Assembly: GCA_934546725.1 (NCBI GenBank)
Contig: CAKTED010000033.1
Coordinates: 1-10,430 of the forward strand
Reading direction: 5' to 3'
DNA from: an uncultured Oscillospiraceae bacterium
GTDB lineage: Bacteria > Bacillota > Clostridia > Oscillospirales > Oscillospiraceae
DNA: 10,430 nt
The notes under the pieces were generated by a model that worked only from the letters and a program-made list of their open reading frames with translations, was not told where the DNA came from and made no database searches. Both the position numbers and the translations under genes were made by a program. This document shows, piece by piece, positions 5,587 to 10,430 of this stretch (position 1 is its first letter; each line of letters opens with the position of its first letter).

Positions 5587-6726
5587 ATGGCATCAGAACA
5601 CAGAACGATAGTTATAAAAATCGGGACGAGCTCACTCACTGAGCATGACGGCTCCATGTCTCCTGCAAAGGTGCGCGAGATAGTCCGGCAGGTCGCCGAG
5701 CTCAAGCGCAGAGGGGACGATGTTGTTATCGTCACATCCGGCTCGATAGCGGCGGGCTTCCGTCTTCTCGGACACACTCAGCGGCCGAAGGCCGTGGCGG
5801 CCAAGCAGGCTGCGGCGGCCGTAGGCCAGGGATTGCTCATGGAGGAATATACGCGCGGGCTTTATGAACACGGCTACGTCGCGGCGCAGCTGCTGCTTAC
5901 GCGCGGAGACTTTACTGATAAACGAAGATATGACAATATTTTCAATGCGCTCGGCGAGCTTCTGCGCTCCGGAGCGGTACCGATAATAAACGAAAACGAT
6001 ACGACGTCCATCGAGGAGCTGCGCTTTGGAGACAACGATACGCTCTCCGCGCAGGTGGCCGCAATGATACATGCCGACCTGCTCGTGCTCCTCACGGATA
6101 TCGACGGGCTCTATACCGCCGACCCGAGGAAGGACCCGCAGGCGGAGCATATAGACGTTGTCGAGGCTGTAACGCCCGCCATTGAGGCGCTGGGCGGCGG
6201 CGCTGCATCGGAGCTTTCAAGCGGCGGCATGCGGTCGAAAATAACGGCAGCGGCACTGGCGACGGCCTCGGGCGTGCCGGTTTTCATATGCAGCAGCGCG
6301 GGCGGGAACGCCGTTATCGGCGGCGCGGACAGAGCCGTGCGCGGAACGTATTTTGCCGCGTCGAAGGATCATCTCAAGACCCGCCTGCAATGGATGGCGT
6401 TTTATACCGAGGGCAGGGGGCGGCTTTATATCGACTCCGGCGCGGAAAGAGCGCTGGTGAAAAGTGGAAAAAGCCTGCTGCCTTCCGGCATTGTGGCCAT
6501 TGAGGGCGAATTTTCAAAGGGCGACGTAGTGGACGTGTACTCTTCCGAAAACCGCTTTCTCGGGCGCGGGATATCGGGCTATGACCGGCAGGCGCTTGCG
6601 GCGATAAAGGGGCGGCACAGCGAGGGAAGGCAGACTGTTGCCGTTCACAGGAGCAACTGGGTAGGCAGCGATAAGATAAAGCTCATCAGGGACGAGGAAC
6701 CGAAGGAGGATGCGGCAAATGAATGA
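5587..6726 (+). CDS. proB: Glutamate 5-kinase
   Basis: This enzyme phosphorylates L-glutamate with ATP to gamma-glutamyl phosphate, the first and usually proline-inhibited step of proline synthesis in the cytosol. At 379 residues it has the two-domain form of the E. coli enzyme (367). The amino-acid-kinase domain is about 6-265 and the PUA domain about 277-365. Conserved residues are Lys11 in VIKIGTSS, Ser51 in VTSGSIAAG, Asp138 in IINENDTT, Asn150-Asp151 in FGDNDTLSA and Lys218 in GGMRSKI; each is one residue later than its E. coli equivalent, so the catalytic set is complete. The ribosome site is modest (AGAGG). Its 3' end overlaps proA by 8 bases, with the proA Shine-Dalgarno inside proB, indicating translational coupling. 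Confidence 0.97.
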   Translation: MASEHRTIVIKIGTSSLTEHDGSMSPAKVREIVRQVAELKRRGDDVVIVTSGSIAAGFRLLGHTQRPKAVAAKQAAAAVGQGLLMEEYTRGLYEHGYVAAQLLLTRGDFTDKRRYDNIFNALGELLRSGAVPIINENDTTSIEELRFGDNDTLSAQVAAMIHADLLVLLTDIDGLYTADPRKDPQAEHIDVVEAVTPAIEALGGGAASELSSGGMRSKITAAALATASGVPVFICSSAGGNAVIGGADRAVRGTYFAASKDHLKTRLQWMAFYTEGRGRLYIDSGAERALVKSGKSLLPSGIVAIEGEFSKGDVVDVYSSENRFLGRGISGYDRQALAAIKGRHSEGRQTVAVHRSNWVGSDKIKLIRDEEPKEDAANE

Positions 6727-7966
6727 GGTAGAAGCAAAGGGCGCGCTGCTCAAGGAGGCAAGCCGGAAAACGGCGCTTTTGACGGCGGAGGAGAAAAACA
6801 CGGCGCTCGCCGCGATAGCGGACGCGCTTGAGGCGAACGCTGGAGTCATAATTGATGCAAACGCCGCGGATATGGAGGCGGGCAGGAAGAACGGCATGCC
6901 TCAGCCGATGCTTGACAGGCTGCTGCTTACGGAAAAACGCATCGGCGATATCGCCGGCGCAGTGCGCGAGCTTATCACGCTTCAGGATCCGGTTGGCGAG
7001 GTCATGGAGGAATGGACTCGGCCGAACGGAATGAACATTAAAAAGATCCGTGTGCCGATGGGCGTTATAGGCATGATATATGAGGCTCGGCCAAACGTGA
7101 CGGTGGACGCCGCCACGATAGCTATCAAAACCGGCAGCGCGATAATGCTGCGCGGAAGCTCAAGCGCCATAAATTCAAACCGCGCACTGGCTGCGATAAT
7201 GCGGCGCGCGCTGGAGAAAACCGCAGTACCTTCGGACGCGGTGCAGCTCATTGAGGACAGGTCGCATGAATGCGTGAGACAGATGCAGCGGCTGAACGAA
7301 TATCTTGATCTGCTTATTCCGCGCGGCGGGCAGGGGCTTATCCGCGAGGTGGTCGATAATTCCAGCGTGCCGGTGATCGAGACCGGTATCGGCAACTGCC
7401 ATATTTTCATTGATGAGAGCGCGGACGAAAAAATGGCGATAAGCATCGTTCTCAACGCGAAAACGCAGCGCCCGTCCGTGTGCAATGCCGCCGAAACGCT
7501 GCTTATCCATGAGACCTGGGCAGAAAAGCACCTCCCGGCGCTCGTCGCGGCGCTGAAGGAAGCGGGCGTTACGCTTCATGGCTGCGAAAAAATGCGCGGA
7601 CTGTATCCGGATATCGCGCAGGCGGGAGAAAAGGATTGGGCGGAGGAATATCTTGACCTTGAGGTGGCCGCGAAGATAGTGTCCGGCATTGACGAGGCCA
7701 TGGAGCACATAGCACGCTACGGTACGCGGCATACGGAGACGATTATTACCGAAAGCGCACAAAATGCCGAAAAATTTGAACGTGGCGTGGATGCTGCCGT
7801 TGTGAACCACAACGTAACGAGCCGCATGACGGACGGCGGAATGTTCGGCTTCGGCGCGGAAATAGGCATAAGCACGCAGAAGCTGCATGCGCGCGGCCCG
7901 ATGGGGCTGCGCGAGATATGCTCATATAAATACATAGTGTCCGGCAACGGGCAGATACGCGAGTGA
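6719..7966 (+). CDS. proA: Gamma-glutamyl phosphate reductase
   Basis: It reduces gamma-glutamyl phosphate with NADPH to glutamate-5-semialdehyde, which cyclises to pyrroline-5-carboxylate. The 415-residue length is normal for this aldehyde-dehydrogenase-fold family. The catalytic Cys255 lies in TQRPSVCNAAETLL, and VPMGVIGMIYEARPNVTVDA (112-131), LRGSSSAINSN (144-154), LIPRGGQGLI (199-208) and the C-terminal ARGPMGLREICSYKY are all family signatures. ATG 6719 is chosen over the in-frame ATG 6710 because AAGGAGG (6703-6709) directly touches 6710 but lies 9 bases before 6719. It follows proB with an 8-base overlap and precedes proC by 11 bases, so all three proline enzymes should be made together. 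Confidence 0.97.
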   Translation: MNEVEAKGALLKEASRKTALLTAEEKNTALAAIADALEANAGVIIDANAADMEAGRKNGMPQPMLDRLLLTEKRIGDIAGAVRELITLQDPVGEVMEEWTRPNGMNIKKIRVPMGVIGMIYEARPNVTVDAATIAIKTGSAIMLRGSSSAINSNRALAAIMRRALEKTAVPSDAVQLIEDRSHECVRQMQRLNEYLDLLIPRGGQGLIREVVDNSSVPVIETGIGNCHIFIDESADEKMAISIVLNAKTQRPSVCNAAETLLIHETWAEKHLPALVAALKEAGVTLHGCEKMRGLYPDIAQAGEKDWAEEYLDLEVAAKIVSGIDEAMEHIARYGTRHTETIITESAQNAEKFERGVDAAVVNHNVTSRMTDGGMFGFGAEIGISTQKLHARGPMGLREICSYKYIVSGNGQIRE

Positions 7967-7977
7967 GGCAAAGGCTG

Positions 7978-8799
7978 ATGGATAAGAGAAAAATAGCCAT
8001 TCTTGGCTGCGGCTTCATGGCAAAGGCCATAGTGCGCGGTCTTATCGAAAAAAAGATTTTCCCGGCTGAGAGCATTATCATTATAAATGAACATAATCTA
8101 GCCTCGGCCGAGGTCCTGGCGGCATCCTGCGGAGCACGGTCCGGCGGTGCGGAGGCGATAGCCGGCGCCGACGCGGCGATGATCTGCTTCAAGCCGCAGA
8201 GCTTTGTGCAGGCCATGCCGGAGTATGCCCGCCATATGCATGCCGGGCAGCTGCTTATTTCCATCATGGCAGGTATTGCGATAAGCGATATTTCCGCGGT
8301 GCTGCCCGAGGGCGTTGAGGTAATGCGCGCAATGCCGAACCTTGCGCTTTCAGTCGGTATGAGCGCGACGGGGTATGCCGCGGGAGCGGGAGTGTCCGAC
8401 GAAAATCGCGCACTCTGCGCAGAGATTTTTTCATCCCTTGGCGTTGCGGACGAGGTGCCGGAGGCGGATATCTGCGGCGTTACGGCTTTGTCCGGCAGCG
8501 GACCGGCGTACTTCTATTATCTTGCCGAGTGTATGATAGAGGCTGCCGTTTCAGCGGGAATGGACAGAGCTGCCGCGCAGAGGCTTTGCAAGCAGACTTT
8601 TGTCGGCACGGCAGAGCTTTGGAAGAACGACGCCGCGCCGCCCGAGGAGATGCGCCGCCGTATAACCTCGGCGAAGGGGACTACGGATGCTGCCATAAAA
8701 GCCATGACGGCGGCGGGGCTTCCCGGAGCCGTGGCGGAGGGAATGCAGGCGTGCCGCGCCCGCTCCGATGAGATGGGTCGCGAAATGCTGAATAAATAA
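7978..8799 (+). CDS. proC: Pyrroline-5-carboxylate reductase
   Basis: It catalyses the last step to proline, reducing pyrroline-5-carboxylate with NAD(P)H. The 273-residue protein has the Rossmann loop ILGCGFMAKAI (8-18), the MRAMPNLALSVGMSATGYA segment (116-134), and the family signature LSGSGPAYFYYLAECMIEAA (171-190) followed by RRITSAKGTT (227-236), where most relatives have SPGGTT. The second beta strand ends IINEHN, with a Glu where many NADPH users have an S/N-R pair, so NADH use is conceivable. ATG 7978 fits the normal N-terminus (MDKRKIAILGCG); the GTG at 7963 would overlap the proA stop and add only five atypical residues. The ribosome site is weak (GAGGCAAAGG), suggesting coupling to proA. 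proB-proA-proC here is a complete route from glutamate. Confidence 0.95.
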   Translation: MDKRKIAILGCGFMAKAIVRGLIEKKIFPAESIIIINEHNLASAEVLAASCGARSGGAEAIAGADAAMICFKPQSFVQAMPEYARHMHAGQLLISIMAGIAISDISAVLPEGVEVMRAMPNLALSVGMSATGYAAGAGVSDENRALCAEIFSSLGVADEVPEADICGVTALSGSGPAYFYYLAECMIEAAVSAGMDRAAAQRLCKQTFVGTAELWKNDAAPPEEMRRRITSAKGTTDAAIKAMTAAGLPGAVAEGMQACRARSDEMGREMLNK

Positions 8800-8812
8800 C
8801 CGCGAAAAGCGG
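8800..8812 (+). other. Short hairpin between proC and the SLH gene
   Basis: CCGC-GAAAA-GCGG, a 4-bp stem immediately after the proC stop, is followed by an A-rich ribosome-site leader rather than a T run. It is too weak to call a terminator, so the SLH gene may be partly read from the proline transcript. Confidence 0.3.
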
Positions 8813-8834
8813 ATAAAAAGAAGGAGGATATATC

Positions 8835-10061
8835 ATGAAAAAGCTTTTCTCAATGATCCTTGCCCTGGCCATGCTGCTGTCTGTTTCGTGCGCGACACTT
8901 GCGGCGGGAGATGATCTGGCAGCTGCGCCGGAGGTAAAAAGCGCAAACGTGTTCGTAACGAGCAGCAGCGCGGGAAAACCTGTTCTTGAGCAGGAACCCG
9001 TAGAAGTGACGGACGGGGATAAGGACGGCGTTATCAGCATATATGACGCGATTTTGACTGCGCATATAATGTATGCCGTTAAAGGAGCCGACGATTTCGC
9101 GGTGCGAGAGTCCGAATACGGCCCTACGATCGAAAAGCTGTGGGGCGTTGAAAACGGCGGCAGCTATATGTATTATCTGAACGACGGATTTGTAACGGGT
9201 CTGCGGACGGAGGTAAAGGACGGCGACCGTATCAACGTTTACAGCTTCAGGGATCTCAAGTCCTGGAGCGACGTTTATACCTTCTTTGATAAAAGCGAGA
9301 CCACGGTAAGCCTTGGAAAGACGCTGGAGCTCAGGCTTATGGGATACGACTATAGCCTTGACCCCAATGGTGGAGCAAGCCCGATCGCGGGTGCGTACAT
9401 AACGCTGAACGGAGAAAAAACGGATCATGTGACCGACGCTGACGGAAGGGTAAGCCTTTCGTTTGAAGAAATGGGCAGATATGTGATCAGCGCAGGCTCC
9501 GACAGCGCCACGCTTGTCCCGCCGGTAACAGTGGTAAACGTGACCTTTGCAGACGTTGACGCAGGCGACTGGTACGCGGCGGCGGTAAAACGCGTCTATG
9601 ACAGGGGGCTTATGGTCGGCGCGAGTGGTGCCGAATTTGCGCCGAAGAGCAATATGACCATCGCGCAGTTCTGGACGATAATCTACCGTATCGGCGTGGA
9701 TAAGGGGTACTTTGGCGACGGCATCCAGACGGAGGGCGAGAACTGGCAGGAGAGCGCAAAGGTGCTCAATGAAAGATCGGAACTCGGGTTTCCTGATATC
9801 GATAAGAAGATGACACGCGGCGAGATGGCGGCAATGTGCGAATTTGCCTTCAGCCAGGAAAGCTATTCCTTTGCCGCGGAAAAGAGCTTCACGGATCAGG
9901 CTGGCTCGCAGTATGAAAAGGCGATAGCGCTTATCCATGACGCGGGAATTATCGATGGCTACGAGGATGGCAGCTTCAGACCGGATAATTATATTACCCG
10001 CGCCGAGGTGGCGCAGGTGGTGGTCCGCCTTGAGAACGTTCTCAAACGCAGTGTAAACTGA
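8835..10061 (+). CDS. Secreted SLH-domain surface protein with EF-hand-like loop
   Basis: A 408-residue exported protein. The signal peptide is MKKLF plus a hydrophobic run, probably cut near Ala23-Ala24. At 60-71 DGDKDGVISIYD is a textbook EF-hand/dockerin calcium loop (D1, D3, D5, S9, D12). Residues about 100-155 (KLWGVENGGSYMYYLNDG, then VKDGDRINVYSFRDLKSWSD) and the Ig-like stretch 160-235 (GAYITLNGEKTDHVTDADGR) belong to an unnamed extracellular architecture I recall from gut Firmicutes. Three S-layer-homology repeats follow: about 237-286 (FADVDAGDWYAAAVKRVYDR), a degenerate one about 300-340, and about 351-402 with the intact ITRAEV. SLH repeats bind pyruvylated wall polysaccharide, so the protein likely sits on the cell surface. 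The TRAE motif is degraded to TIAQ in repeat 1 and TRGE in repeat 2. AAGGAGG precedes the start. It ends at a strong terminator. Confidence 0.9.
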   Translation: MKKLFSMILALAMLLSVSCATLAAGDDLAAAPEVKSANVFVTSSSAGKPVLEQEPVEVTDGDKDGVISIYDAILTAHIMYAVKGADDFAVRESEYGPTIEKLWGVENGGSYMYYLNDGFVTGLRTEVKDGDRINVYSFRDLKSWSDVYTFFDKSETTVSLGKTLELRLMGYDYSLDPNGGASPIAGAYITLNGEKTDHVTDADGRVSLSFEEMGRYVISAGSDSATLVPPVTVVNVTFADVDAGDWYAAAVKRVYDRGLMVGASGAEFAPKSNMTIAQFWTIIYRIGVDKGYFGDGIQTEGENWQESAKVLNERSELGFPDIDKKMTRGEMAAMCEFAFSQESYSFAAEKSFTDQAGSQYEKAIALIHDAGIIDGYEDGSFRPDNYITRAEVAQVVVRLENVLKRSVN

Positions 10062-10066
10062 CAAAC

Positions 10067-10104
10067 TGCAAACCTCCCGTGCCGTCAGGCACGGGAGGTT
10101 TGCA
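10067..10104. terminator. Bidirectional terminator between convergent genes
   Basis: A perfect 17-bp stem, TGCAAACCTCCCGTGCC (10067-10083), pairs with its complement (10088-10104) around the 4-base loop GTCA. It lies 6 bases after the SLH stop and 10 bases from the alr stop on the opposite strand. Neither side has a long T run, but the stem is strong and ideally placed to serve both genes. Confidence 0.85.
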
Positions 10105-10113
10105 TATATGCCG

Positions 10114-10430
10114 TTATTCGTATATTTTACAGACTCTTGGACCGAGTGCAGCGGTGATGGTGCAGGCCTCGTCGCGCATGAGCGCGGCGATATCCTGAGC
10201 GGGAAGAAGCTTGCCGGAGCCGTCCTGGCCGAAAAGCGTGGCTTCGTCGCCGGGCGAGCAGTCGATGCCGCTTACGTCGACGAAGCACTGATCCATGCAG
10301 CAGCAGAGCAGCCGCGCACGGCGGCCGTTTACGAGTACCGGCGCATGCGCGGAGACGAGCGTCTGAAAAAGTCCGTCGCCGTAGCCGATGCCGAGCATGG
10401 CCGTTTTTGTATCCTTCTCAAGCTTGATAC
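10114..10430 (-). CDS. alr: Alanine racemase, C-terminal part (5' end beyond window)
   Basis: About 105 C-terminal residues of a PLP-dependent alanine racemase, which makes D-alanine for peptidoglycan. The frame is open to the right edge, so the Met at 10398 is internal. The C-terminal beta domain is recognised by LGIGYGDGL (family IGYaDG), the VLVNGRRA strand, CMDQ carrying the Met that lines the substrate site, VDVSGIDCSPGDEATLFG and the terminal LGPRVCKIY. The PLP lysine and catalytic Tyr lie upstream and are not seen. The CMDQ region is Cys-rich (CCCMDQC plus one more nearby), whereas most relatives have GRVCMDQ. A VanT-type serine/alanine racemase fusion cannot be excluded from this fragment. 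It is convergent with the SLH gene. Confidence 0.9.
   Translation of the reverse strand, partial: IKLEKDTKTAMLGIGYGDGLFQTLVSAHAPVLVNGRRARLLCCCMDQCFVDVSGIDCSPGDEATLFGQDGSGKLLPAQDIAALMRDEACTITAALGPRVCKIYE

Noticed and set aside
7963..7977. GTG start for proC at 7963
   Set aside because: It would add MRQRL before the conserved N-terminus and overlaps the proA stop; ATG 7978 gives the normal family start.
8850..10064. A 404-codon leftward open frame opposite the SLH gene
   Set aside because: The forward frame has a signal peptide, an EF-hand loop and SLH repeats; the antisense frame has no domain and begins at the terminator.

Overview
The window looks like chromosomal DNA from a low-GC-phylum but GC-rich anaerobe, most likely a gut-type Clostridia (Oscillospirales or Christensenellales-like). 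This is inferred from strong GGAGG ribosome-binding sites, an S-layer-homology surface protein, a signal-less DUF11 protein of a kind I know from Clostridia, a BaiCD/FadH-like flavoenzyme, a thioredoxin-scale FMN protein with a clustered Cys motif, and a lipoprotein with a Firmicutes-style Ig-like domain. No rRNA or tRNA is present to fix the taxonomy.

Layout. Positions 1-2340 hold a leftward pair: a three-domain NADH:flavin oxidoreductase (394-2340) followed 13 bases later by a YhcH/NanQ-family gene that runs off the left edge (1-380). A 209-base AT-rich divergent promoter region separates this pair from a rightward lipoprotein gene (2550-3185). Right at the lipoprotein stop codon begins about 680 bases of non-coding, GC-rich, mosaic dispersed repeats (3185-3864). 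A rightward DUF11 tandem-domain gene follows (3930-4784), with its own promoter-like sequence and a strong terminator.

Positions 4924-8799 are a compact rightward cluster: a flavodoxin-fold protein, then proB, proA and proC. These three give the complete glutamate-to-proline route: glutamate 5-kinase, gamma-glutamyl phosphate reductase and pyrroline-5-carboxylate reductase. proB and proA overlap by 8 bases and proA is 11 bases from proC, so these are surely co-transcribed; the flavoprotein gene, 21 bases upstream of proB, probably is too. A secreted SLH-domain protein (8835-10061) follows 35 bases later. A 17-bp perfect hairpin then separates it from a convergent, leftward alanine racemase gene that enters from the right edge (10114-10430).

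Most of the window is ordinary housekeeping and surface-protein content. The points most worth a second look are the mosaic repeat cluster with one copy expanded by a hairpin-rich insert, the cysteine-free signal-less DUF11 protein with a promoter that could be read by sporulation or vegetative sigma factors, the Trp at the usual proton-donor Tyr position of the flavin oxidoreductase, and the SLH protein with an EF-hand loop and an unnamed N-terminal domain. I do not see a clearly new multi-gene system.
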